Part shown: positions 15,015 to 22,949 of the stretch, in pieces | Position numbering within the stretch: the first letter of the stretch is position 1 | How the letters are laid out: each line of letters begins with the position of its first letter | Assembly: GCA_022599915.1 (NCBI GenBank) | Contig: JAHZLH010000016.1 | Coordinates: 1 to 64,000, forward strand | Length of the DNA stretch: 64,000 nt | Reading direction: 5' to 3' | DNA from: Actinomycetes bacterium | GTDB taxonomy: Bacteria; Actinomycetota; Actinomycetes; S36-B12; GCA-2699445 | The notes under the pieces: model-generated | Seen by the model: only the letters and a program-made list of their open reading frames with translations | Databases searched by the model: none | What the model was told of the DNA's origin: nothing | Made by a program: the position numbers and the translations under genes

Positions 15015-16451
15015 CTAGCACCTGCGTCGACGAAGCATTCCGATTGCCCCCATGACGGCCACCGCGGCACTCGCACCCACGATCGCGCCCCCGGTGGCCA
15101 TCACCATGCCGAACCGAGCGGTGCTGTAGTTGCGCGGTGGTGGCTTGGGCGCGCACACGATCCGTAGTTGCGAGATATCGACTCGGGTGCGCGCTCCGGA
15201 GTCGACCAGGCGGAACTGCACAAGTACTTCACCTGCGGAGTCTGGTTGAATCCGCAGATATCTGCCCCGTGCCGGAATCGGGTGTCGAGCCGCAGCGACT
15301 AGCCGCAGTTCGTGATCAACGGCTACCTGTAGGCGAGTGTCGCGACCGGGGTGACTGATGTCGTAGTTAAAGTCCAACAGCACGGCCGACTCATCGACGC
15401 GCAGCGACACCGCAAGATCAGGTTCGGATTTCGTGAGGGACTGTTCGGGCAGGTCGACCGGTTCCAAAGTGAAGTCCGGGGTACCGGAACCTTCGCTGCC
15501 GTCCGCACGAGTCAGCGGCAGGAGTGCGGAGTCTCCCCGTTGGAGATAACTGGCTTTCAACTCACGGGTGTCGAAGCCCACCATCGGTGACCAGCCGAAG
15601 CCGTGATCGGCGCCGGTGGCGATGCTGTTGGTGTACCAGGCGACCGGATAGTGGTGGGCCTGACTCACTGGACTCGCTGGATCAGAGCTCGACACTTTGG
15701 GGGTGAGCCGCACGTCCACCACCTGATGCAGTCCCGGTTCGGAGTGGTAACTGCCGCCATACACGGATGCGTAGTTGTCTACGAAAGTCCCGTGCTTACC
15801 TCGTTGGGGGTTCAGCCGGATCAGCAGTTGATCGAGCAGGCCTGCCGCTCCCCCGGTGCGAATCATCCAGCCTTCCGGACAGTCCAACACGGTGAGGTGG
15901 CGAGGCGGTTGCTCCAGGGCCAACGCCGCGTGAGTGGCCACTACGGAGCCATGCGAGTGTCCGATGAGATGCACCTGTGGCGAACTGCGGCCAAAGGCCT
16001 GTTGGAGAGCCACGGCAAGCCGCCGACCATTGATGCCGGTTGTCCGGAACGAGTCTCGTGCGGCATGTAGCCCCGTTTCCGTTCCGCTTTGATCCACCCA
16101 AGAAAACCACAGCACGGCACTGTCCGGATCGCGCTGTGCCAGGGCGGCGAGCAGTGGGGTGTATTCCGCAGCGAGCGACTCGCCAGATCGGTTGCTGACC
16201 TGCTCATTCCACGCTTGCACTGACCCTGCTTCAGCAAATAGTTGATCAGCAGCGCTTCGCGAGCCAGGAATCCAGCCGTGGACGAACACATATACGCGCC
16301 GATTGCGGCTGAGGCTGCCGGCTTCGATCGGTTCAAATGCGTAACCACCGTCAGCGTTCGGCACATACCGACCCAGCCGTTGCAACGGTTCAATCGGTGA
16401 CTCACCGGAGAAGTCGCGGTCGTCGTCGCGTCCGATCGCGGCAGGCAGCAT
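15015..16451 (-). CDS. Alpha/beta hydrolase with C-terminal membrane anchor, paralog B
   Basis: 478 aa, same length and domain order as paralog A immediately downstream; the two are a tandem duplication that has diverged. VYVFVHGWIPGSRSA precedes the nucleophile elbow LIGHSHGSVVATHAALAL with Ser166. Other near-identical blocks are AVLWFSWVDQSGT and QAHHYPVAWY (paralog A: QAHQYPVQWY). The C-terminal helix (MVMATGGAIVGASAAVAVMG) ends in a basic tail, RRRRC. Both paralogs finish in a cysteine after Arg/Lys residues. It lies between lnt and paralog A, with ppm1 next, suggesting a role near envelope lipid or lipoprotein metabolism; this is inference from position. Confidence 0.78.
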   Translation of the reverse strand: MLPAAIGRDDDRDFSGESPIEPLQRLGRYVPNADGGYAFEPIEAGSLSRNRRVYVFVHGWIPGSRSAADQLFAEAGSVQAWNEQVSNRSGESLAAEYTPLLAALAQRDPDSAVLWFSWVDQSGTETGLHAARDSFRTTGINGRRLAVALQQAFGRSSPQVHLIGHSHGSVVATHAALALEQPPRHLTVLDCPEGWMIRTGGAAGLLDQLLIRLNPQRGKHGTFVDNYASVYGGSYHSEPGLHQVVDVRLTPKVSSSDPASPVSQAHHYPVAWYTNSIATGADHGFGWSPMVGFDTRELKASYLQRGDSALLPLTRADGSEGSGTPDFTLEPVDLPEQSLTKSEPDLAVSLRVDESAVLLDFNYDISHPGRDTRLQVAVDHELRLVAAARHPIPARGRYLRIQPDSAGEVLVQFRLVDSGARTRVDISQLRIVCAPKPPPRNYSTARFGMVMATGGAIVGASAAVAVMGAIGMLRRRRC

Positions 16452-16542
16452 GACCGACAGCCTAGCCGTGACCTATCGCTCGAGTTGGTCGGGACGGTAA
16501 GGATCGTTGACCGGCGGGCCAGTTTCCTGATTCTGGTGTGGA

Positions 16543-18087
16543 TTACTCGTTCCTAGCCGTGTGACCTGTGCGTCTTCGAACGACTGGTGAGGTGCGCCAG
16601 CCAGCAATCATGAGCCATATGAGGACTACCCCAGCTACTACCTCTGGCCAGAAAGCCACTCGATCGGCAACGCTGAGGCTGTCTCGTAGCGGCAACCTAG
16701 GCACCAGCCACCCGGCGGTGCGTTCCGGCAGGCTCGCGGTCATCGTGCCGTCTGGTTGGAACACTGCCGAAATGCCGTTGGTGGCCGCGACGACTGTTGC
16801 GCGGCCGTGCTCCACCGCACGAATGCGAGCCATGGCGAGTTGCTGCTCGGACTGACCAAGGCCGGTGTAGGTCGCGTTATTGGTTTGCACCGCCAACATC
16901 CGGGCCCCGGCCTGCACGGTGTCGCGCACGAGGTCGTCGTAGGCCACCTCAAAACAGATGATGTCGCCGAGCACCACCGGACCGACCTGCAGCACCCCTG
17001 GTTCGGTGCCGGCGACGAAATCTCGTGGTACTAGGTCGAACCGGCCGATTACCTGGGTGAGTAGATCCCGGGCCGGCACGTACTCGCCAAAAGGCACCGG
17101 GTGTTGTTTGACGTAGATCTCCCCGGGACCGGTATCTGGGTCCCACACGATTCCGACATTGAGCACCGTGTCTGGATTTTCGGGATTGGTGACCACCGCT
17201 CCGACCAGGATGGGTGCGTTGATGGCTTGGGCGGCCCGATCGATCGCAGCGGCTGCATCTGTTTGCGTGAGCGGGTCGATATCGCTGGCGTTTTCCGGCC
17301 AGATGACGGACTGGGGTTGTGATTCGCGGCTCGCCGCCACGGCTTCAGCTAGCGCCAAGGTTTGGGCGACGTGGTTGTCGAGAACTGCTCGTCGATTGCT
17401 GCGATCGGCGAATCCGAGTCCGGTGTTCGGTACGTCGCCTTGTACGACCGCCACCACTGCGGATTCTGGTCCATTTTCGGTTTGGCCGCCGGTTGGTAGC
17501 GGGATCAGCAAAGCAGCGAACGGGACCACGATGACCACGCCCCCGGCGACGACAGCATCCAGACGCAGTCCATCGGCCCAGTGGTAGCCGGCCCAGGCTA
17601 GCCAACCGCCAGCGGCGGCAACCGCGAACGTCAGCAACGCTGCCCCACCCCAGGAGGCCAGTGACAGCCATGGTGCATCGGCCTGGCTGTAGCTCAGCCG
17701 CCCCCACGGCCAACCCCCCAACGGCACCCGGTCTCGGATCGCTTCCATCGTCACCCAGACCACGGCTATCCCCCACGGCCATCCAGGTCGCCGCATCACG
17801 ATTGCAGTGGCGCCACATGCGGCGGCGATGGGCAGCGAGGTGAACAGCGTCAATGCGATCCAGGCGTCCCAGCCCACCACCCGGATCCATTGCAGGGTGA
17901 TGGCGAAACTGACGACCCCGACCGCTAACCCGAGGAGCAGTGCCCAACGCAGCCGCAGCCCCCCTACCGCCAGCGCCGCCAGTGCCACCCCGATGATCGC
18001 CAGCGGCCACCACCCTTGCGGCGGGAAAGCCAAGCCGATCGTGGCCCCGGCCGCTAGCGCGGCCAGCAGCCGAAGGGAGCGGGTCAT
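16543..18087 (-). CDS. lnt: Apolipoprotein N-acyltransferase
   Basis: 514 aa from the ATG at 18087, whose ATGA overlaps the amidohydrolase stop. About seven N-terminal hydrophobic segments precede a nitrilase-like periplasmic domain and a final helix. The catalytic triad is readable: Glu265 in WPENASDID, Lys327 in YVKQHPVPFGEYVP and Cys378 in DIICFEVAYDD, in line with E267/K335/C387 of E. coli. It adds the third acyl chain to the N-terminal cysteine of lipoproteins at the outer face of the cytoplasmic membrane. Several lipoproteins in this window are possible substrates. Confidence 0.94.
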   Translation of the reverse strand: MTRSLRLLAALAAGATIGLAFPPQGWWPLAIIGVALAALAVGGLRLRWALLLGLAVGVVSFAITLQWIRVVGWDAWIALTLFTSLPIAAACGATAIVMRRPGWPWGIAVVWVTMEAIRDRVPLGGWPWGRLSYSQADAPWLSLASWGGAALLTFAVAAAGGWLAWAGYHWADGLRLDAVVAGGVVIVVPFAALLIPLPTGGQTENGPESAVVAVVQGDVPNTGLGFADRSNRRAVLDNHVAQTLALAEAVAASRESQPQSVIWPENASDIDPLTQTDAAAAIDRAAQAINAPILVGAVVTNPENPDTVLNVGIVWDPDTGPGEIYVKQHPVPFGEYVPARDLLTQVIGRFDLVPRDFVAGTEPGVLQVGPVVLGDIICFEVAYDDLVRDTVQAGARMLAVQTNNATYTGLGQSEQQLAMARIRAVEHGRATVVAATNGISAVFQPDGTMTASLPERTAGWLVPRLPLRDSLSVADRVAFWPEVVAGVVLIWLMIAGWRTSPVVRRRTGHTARNE

Positions 18088-19685
18088 CCCAACCGGCCGG
18101 CGTCGTAGATGATCCGACCGGCCGCGACTGTGGCCAGGCACGATGGATTTGGCGAGTCTGGTCCCAGTTGCGGCAGCACCGGAGTGCCGGAACTCGGGTC
18201 GGTGGACCACCGCGAGATTCGCTCGTCGGCGGCTTGCACTACCAACTCCACATCACCCCACACCGCCAAATGGGCGGCCTGGCCGGGTGCTAAGACTCCG
18301 GCGTCGTCGATCCCGGCCGCACGCCAGCCACCGCGGCTGTGGGCAGTGAACGCGCTGCGGGCGCTGATGCGTTGGTCGGGGTTGTGATGGTGGATAGCGG
18401 CGGACACTGCTCGCCACGGATCGATGGGAGTCACCGGGGCGTCCGAACTGAACGCTAACGGTGCCCCGCCGCGCTGGAATGACGCGAACGGGTTCATGGT
18501 GGCGACGCGTTCGGCACCCAGTCGTTGGGTGTACATGCCGCCGGGTCCGCCCCACAGTTCTTCAAACACGGGTTGCGCGCTGACCGTGATGCCTAAGTCA
18601 CAGATGCGTTGTAGCGCCTCGGTTGACGGCATCTCTACGTGCTCCAACCGGTTCCGCCCGCGGCGGAACGTATCGGCACCGATGTCAGCAGCCGCCAACG
18701 CCATGCCGCGGGTGGTGACCTCCAATGCGGCGTCTCCGATTGCATGGAAGCCAGCCTGAATCCCGGCCTCAGCGCACTGCACGACATGGTCGCGCACCTG
18801 CTCCACGTCTAGGTACGCCTCGCCAACACAGGTCGAGTGGTCGGTGTAGGCGTGACACAAACTGGCGGTGTGGGAACCCAGTGCCCCGTCGGCAAATAAG
18901 TCGCCCGCAGCCCCCACTGCGCCGATCTCGGTTGCAGTGGCCGCGCCGCCCAACTCCCCCCAGTAGCCCAGCACGATCGGGTTGTCGCCGCCAGATCGTG
19001 TCAACAGCTGTTCCAAGTCGTTGCGGGGCGAGATCTTCGGTCCAGCCATTTCGTGGACTGCTGCAATCCCGTTGGCTGCGTAGGCGTCTAGTGTCACTTG
19101 GTGCAACTGACCTCGTTGGTCATCAGGCAGCTGTGCCAGCACCGCATCCCGAGCAGCGTAGTGTGCGTCCGCCCGTAACCAACCATCAGTGCTGTAGCCG
19201 GCCAGACCAGTCAGATCGGGAATCGCATCGAGCAACGCAGTGGAGGCAAGCGCCGAGTGGACGTCGATCCGGGTGAGATACACCGCGACCCCGGGTGCAG
19301 CGGCGTCTAGTTCTTGTCGGTCCGGGACGCTGGCGTCTACCCAGGTGGTCTCATCCCAGCCGTGACCAACCACGATCTGACCTGCCGGCAGGTCGCGACA
19401 ATGCTGTGCCACGGCCGCCACCAACTCCGCACCACTTTGGCAGCCGGTCAGATCGAGACCGACAAGATTCATACCCGTGGCGACAGTGTGCACGTGTGCG
19501 TCTACGAATGCCGGGGTGACGAGGGCCCCGGCCAGATCGATGACGCGATCCACCCCGTCGCGTTGCGCCAGGGCGGCTCCTTCATGACCTACCCAGGCGA
19601 TGCGATCCCCGTCGGTGAGCAGCGCGGTGGCACCCGGATCCGCCGGTGTGTGAATCCGGCCGTTGTTGAACAGCAACCGGCTCAT
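18084..19685 (-). CDS. Amidohydrolase, YtcJ-like
   Basis: 533 aa, amidohydrolase superfamily with metal motif PAFVDAHVHT near residues 60-66, GHGWDETTW, HAIGDAALEV, LEHVEMPS and LAFSSDAPVTPIDP. This is the layout of YtcJ/NfdA-type metal-dependent deacylases and amidases. No signal peptide. Its ATG overlaps the acyl-CoA dehydrogenase stop and its stop overlaps the lnt start, so it is translationally coupled at both ends. The substrate is unknown; members act on N-substituted formamides, acylated amino acids and similar amides. Confidence 0.9.
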   Translation of the reverse strand: MSRLLFNNGRIHTPADPGATALLTDGDRIAWVGHEGAALAQRDGVDRVIDLAGALVTPAFVDAHVHTVATGMNLVGLDLTGCQSGAELVAAVAQHCRDLPAGQIVVGHGWDETTWVDASVPDRQELDAAAPGVAVYLTRIDVHSALASTALLDAIPDLTGLAGYSTDGWLRADAHYAARDAVLAQLPDDQRGQLHQVTLDAYAANGIAAVHEMAGPKISPRNDLEQLLTRSGGDNPIVLGYWGELGGAATATEIGAVGAAGDLFADGALGSHTASLCHAYTDHSTCVGEAYLDVEQVRDHVVQCAEAGIQAGFHAIGDAALEVTTRGMALAAADIGADTFRRGRNRLEHVEMPSTEALQRICDLGITVSAQPVFEELWGGPGGMYTQRLGAERVATMNPFASFQRGGAPLAFSSDAPVTPIDPWRAVSAAIHHHNPDQRISARSAFTAHSRGGWRAAGIDDAGVLAPGQAAHLAVWGDVELVVQAADERISRWSTDPSSGTPVLPQLGPDSPNPSCLATVAAGRIIYDAGRLG

Positions 19686-20830
19686 CGCAGCAGTCCTCGG
19701 CTGATCACCAACCGTTGAATCTGGTTGGTACCCTCCACGATCTGCAGCAGCTTTGCTTCCCGAAAATAGCGCTCCACTGGAAAATCCTGGGTGTAACCAG
19801 CGCCGCCCAGCACCTGCACAGCGTCGGTGGTGACTTTCATCGCGGCATCGGTGGCCACTAGTTTGGCCATGGCGGCTTCCTGACCAAAGGATTGGCCGGC
19901 GTCCTTTCGTTGGGCAGCATCGAGGTACAACGCCCGTGCAGCCGCTACGGCGGCGGTCATATCCGCCAGCAGGAAACCCACCCCCTGGAACTGTCCGATT
20001 GGTCGGCCGAACTGTTCCCGCTGTCGGGCGTAGTCAGTGGCAGCATCGAGAGCGGCTTGCGCTACCCCGACGGCACAAGCGGCCAGACCCAACCGCCCCG
20101 AGTCCAACGCAGCCATGGCAATCCGGAAACCCTGCCCTTCCGCTCCGATCAGACGATCCGAGCTGACCGGTACCGAATCGAGGATCACCTGCGCGGTGAC
20201 GGACGATCGCACCCCCATCTTGCGTTCCGGTGGTCCAAAACTTAGACCGGGTGCATCCGCCGGGATCAGCAGACAGGAGATGCCGGCTGGACCGTCCTCG
20301 CCGGTACGGGCCATGGTGCTGTAGAAGTCGGCTGCACCGGCGTGGGTGATCCACGCCTTGCTGCCAGTAACGGTGTAGTCGCCGTCACCATCAGTTTTCG
20401 CACACGTTTGCAATGAGGCGGCATCCGATCCGGATTCGGTTTCGCTGAGGCAATAGGCGCCGAGTAGGTCTCCACCCAGCATGTCGGCCAGCCACTGCTG
20501 TTGCTGGTGCGAAGTACCGGCGGTCGCCAGCGGATAGCAAGACAGCACGTGCACGCTGACGCCCATCCCCACCGCGAGCCAATGCCGGGACAGTTCCTCA
20601 ATCACTTGCAGGTAGACCTGATAGGGCTGACCGCCGCCACCCTGCTCCTCCGGATACGGCAGACCCAGCAGTCCGGTCTGTCCAAGTAAGTGGAACACCT
20701 CCCGCGGGAACGTCTGTGACTCTTCAGCTGCCGTGACTCGGGATGACAGTTCCGCGCTCCCGATCTCGGCGGTCAACGCCAGCAGGTCGCGAGCCTCGGA
20801 GGTCGGCAGCAGACGTTGCTCGGGTGTCAC
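19682..20830 (-). CDS. Acyl-CoA dehydrogenase
   Basis: 382 aa, full length for the family. FAD- and substrate-binding motifs: YCLSETESGSDAASL near residue 132, KAWITHAGAADF, and the C-terminal REAKLLQIVEGTNQIQRLVI, whose Glu in VEGTNQIQ is the catalytic base position of short/medium-chain enzymes. It oxidises an acyl-CoA to the 2-enoyl-CoA with electron-transferring flavoprotein as acceptor. Coupled by overlapping stop/start codons to the M24 peptidase upstream and the amidohydrolase downstream. Chain length or branched-chain specificity cannot be read from the sequence. Confidence 0.94.
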   Translation of the reverse strand: MTPEQRLLPTSEARDLLALTAEIGSAELSSRVTAAEESQTFPREVFHLLGQTGLLGLPYPEEQGGGGQPYQVYLQVIEELSRHWLAVGMGVSVHVLSCYPLATAGTSHQQQQWLADMLGGDLLGAYCLSETESGSDAASLQTCAKTDGDGDYTVTGSKAWITHAGAADFYSTMARTGEDGPAGISCLLIPADAPGLSFGPPERKMGVRSSVTAQVILDSVPVSSDRLIGAEGQGFRIAMAALDSGRLGLAACAVGVAQAALDAATDYARQREQFGRPIGQFQGVGFLLADMTAAVAAARALYLDAAQRKDAGQSFGQEAAMAKLVATDAAMKVTTDAVQVLGGAGYTQDFPVERYFREAKLLQIVEGTNQIQRLVISRGLLR

Positions 20831-21957
20831 TCGATCACGCCCAGTTCACGAGGGCGATTGTTCATGAGTACCGGCCCATCTTCCCCGCACACCACAATGT
20901 CCTCGATTCGAGCGCCGTGCTGGTCGGATAGGTAGATTCCTGGCTCCACTGAGAACGCGTGACCCACCTCCATCAGGTCGGTGTTGCCCTCCACAATGTA
21001 CGGGTCTTCGTGGGTCTGCAGGCCAATGCCGTGTCCGGTGCGATGGATGAAGTAGTCGGCGTAACCGGCGTCACTAATGATGGACCGCGCAACCGTGTCA
21101 ATGTCCTGACAGGCGATGCCCGGCCGAACGGCAGCCACTGCTGTGGCTTGCGCCTCTTGCAACACCTGGTAGTAGGCGGCGAACTCCGCCGGTGGTTGCC
21201 CGAGGCAGTAAGTACGAGTGGAGTCGCTGCAATAGCCACTGGGCAATGTGCCGCCAATGTCCACCACCACCGGATCACCGGGTTCGACCACTCGGTCGCT
21301 CACCTCATGATGCGGACTTGCGCCGTTCGGTCCTGACGCGACGATCACGAAGTCCACTCGGTCATGACCGGCCTGAATGATGGCATCCGCAATGTCTGCA
21401 CCAATCTCCCGTTCGGTGCGTCCGGGTCGCAGCCACTCGGCCAGCTGCGCATGAACGGAGTCGATGGCGGCTCCAGCACGAGTCAACTGGGCAATCTCAG
21501 CGACGCTCTTGACCGACCGAAGCGTGGTGAGCACTGGGCCAGCCAGTCGCTGTGAGGTAGCGGGCATGGCTTCGGCGAACCGCAGCGACTTCTCCGCCCA
21601 CATGTGATTGTCCACTCCCACGGCCGGCACCGCCCCGAGACGATCCGCGATGAGGGAATAAGGATTAGCAGTCTCCGGCCAAGGCAGCAGTTCGATACCG
21701 AGGTCAGCAGTTCCGGCTGCCCGTGCTGCGGGGAGTTCCAGTTCCGGGACCACCAGCACCGGATCGCCATCTGCAGGGAGCACCAGGCAGGTGAGCCGTT
21801 CCAAGGCCACAGCGTCGTAGCCGGTGAGGTACCGCAGATCCGGTCCGGGTGATACCAACAGCGCTGCCAAACCTGAATGTCCGGCAGTTGTCGCCGCTGC
21901 TCGTAACCGGGCGGCGTAGTCGGCGGCTCCGATACTGGTCTCGCTGGTTTCTGGCAT
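20827..21957 (-). CDS. M24-family aminopeptidase (Xaa-Pro dipeptidase-like)
   Basis: 376 aa from ATG 21957; an in-frame GTG at 21975 is possible. An N-terminal creatinase-like domain is followed by the pita-bread metallopeptidase. Metal-binding motifs are visible: VVVDIGGTLPSGYCSDSTRT, HRTGHGIGLQTHE, SVEPGIYL and ARIEDIVV. This supplies the two Asp, His and two Glu ligands of the family. It probably removes N-terminal residues next to proline. First gene of the coupled run with acyl-CoA dehydrogenase, amidohydrolase and lnt; divergent from the exonuclease gene with 41 bases between starts. Confidence 0.92.
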   Translation of the reverse strand: MPETSETSIGAADYAARLRAAATTAGHSGLAALLVSPGPDLRYLTGYDAVALERLTCLVLPADGDPVLVVPELELPAARAAGTADLGIELLPWPETANPYSLIADRLGAVPAVGVDNHMWAEKSLRFAEAMPATSQRLAGPVLTTLRSVKSVAEIAQLTRAGAAIDSVHAQLAEWLRPGRTEREIGADIADAIIQAGHDRVDFVIVASGPNGASPHHEVSDRVVEPGDPVVVDIGGTLPSGYCSDSTRTYCLGQPPAEFAAYYQVLQEAQATAVAAVRPGIACQDIDTVARSIISDAGYADYFIHRTGHGIGLQTHEDPYIVEGNTDLMEVGHAFSVEPGIYLSDQHGARIEDIVVCGEDGPVLMNNRPRELGVIE

Positions 21958-21998
21958 GTCACCACGGTAGTTCACATTTGACGCGGCATCATGGCGAC

Positions 21999-22949
21999 AT
22001 GGCTTCGCGTCTCATGCTGCTCGATAGTGCTTCGTTGTATTACCGCGCCTTCTACGGTGTCCCGGATCGCTTCGCTGCGGTGGACGGCACCCCCACCAAC
22101 GCCATCCGAGGCTTTATCGACATGGTGGCGCAACTCATCGAGCGCTTCTCCCCCGATGAAATGGTGGCCTGTTGGGATGACGATTGGCGGCCACAGTTTC
22201 GGGTCGAGCTGGTGCCCTCCTATAAAGCGCATCGCGTGGCGCAGGAAGTGGACCCCAACACCGCTGAGGGCAGTGACTCGTCCGGTGACGACGACATCGA
22301 AGAAATGCCAGATGCGTTGTCGGTGCAGGAACCGGTGATTGCCGATGTTCTGACTGCGGTGGGCATCCCCGTGGTGGGCGCAACCGGGTTTGAGGCGGAT
22401 GACGTCATCGCCCAGCTAGCCCGGGATCATGTAGGTGGCGTGGATGTCGTCACTGGTGATCGGGATCTTTTCCAACTTGTTGATGATTCCCGCGGCGTGC
22501 GGGTGCTTTACACCGCCCGCGGTCTAGCGAAGTTGGGGCTGGTGGACGCGACGTGGGTGGAGAACAAATACGGTGTCACGCCTCAGCACTATGCAGACTT
22601 CGCTCTGCTGCGCGGAGACGCCAGCGACGGCTTGCCGGGTGTATCGGGTGTGGGAGAAAAGACGGCGGCGCGACTGGTCAACGAATATGGGTCGATCGCT
22701 GCCATCGGCAAAGCCGCCGATGACCCCGATAGTGGTTTGAGTAAACGGATCCGAGCAAACCTGCTGGCGGCTGGCGACTACTTGCAGCGTGCCGATCCCG
22801 TGGTGCGGTTGGACCATGTAGTGGTCGTGCCCCCAGGTCCTTACCCACTGCCGCATGAGCCGCAGCAGGCAGCAGCCCTCACCCAGCTGGCCGCTGAATA
22901 CCGCATCGAGCGGCAAATCAAGCGGCTGACACAAGCACTCGCCGATTAA
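21999..22949 (+). CDS. 5'-3' exonuclease (PolI N-terminal-like, FEN family)
   Basis: 316 aa from ATG 21999 (MASRLMLLDSASLYYRAFYG). Acidic metal-site motifs: LLDSASLYYRA, GFEADDVIAQLA and VVTGDRDLFQLVDD; the helix-hairpin-helix GVSGVGEKTAARLV follows. It has no polymerase domain, so it is a stand-alone flap-type exonuclease as found in many actinobacteria next to polA-independent loci. Acts in RNA primer or flap removal and repair. The stop codon overlaps by 4 bases with the stop of the convergent RCC1-repeat gene. Confidence 0.93.
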   Translation: MASRLMLLDSASLYYRAFYGVPDRFAAVDGTPTNAIRGFIDMVAQLIERFSPDEMVACWDDDWRPQFRVELVPSYKAHRVAQEVDPNTAEGSDSSGDDDIEEMPDALSVQEPVIADVLTAVGIPVVGATGFEADDVIAQLARDHVGGVDVVTGDRDLFQLVDDSRGVRVLYTARGLAKLGLVDATWVENKYGVTPQHYADFALLRGDASDGLPGVSGVGEKTAARLVNEYGSIAAIGKAADDPDSGLSKRIRANLLAAGDYLQRADPVVRLDHVVVVPPGPYPLPHEPQQAAALTQLAAEYRIERQIKRLTQALAD

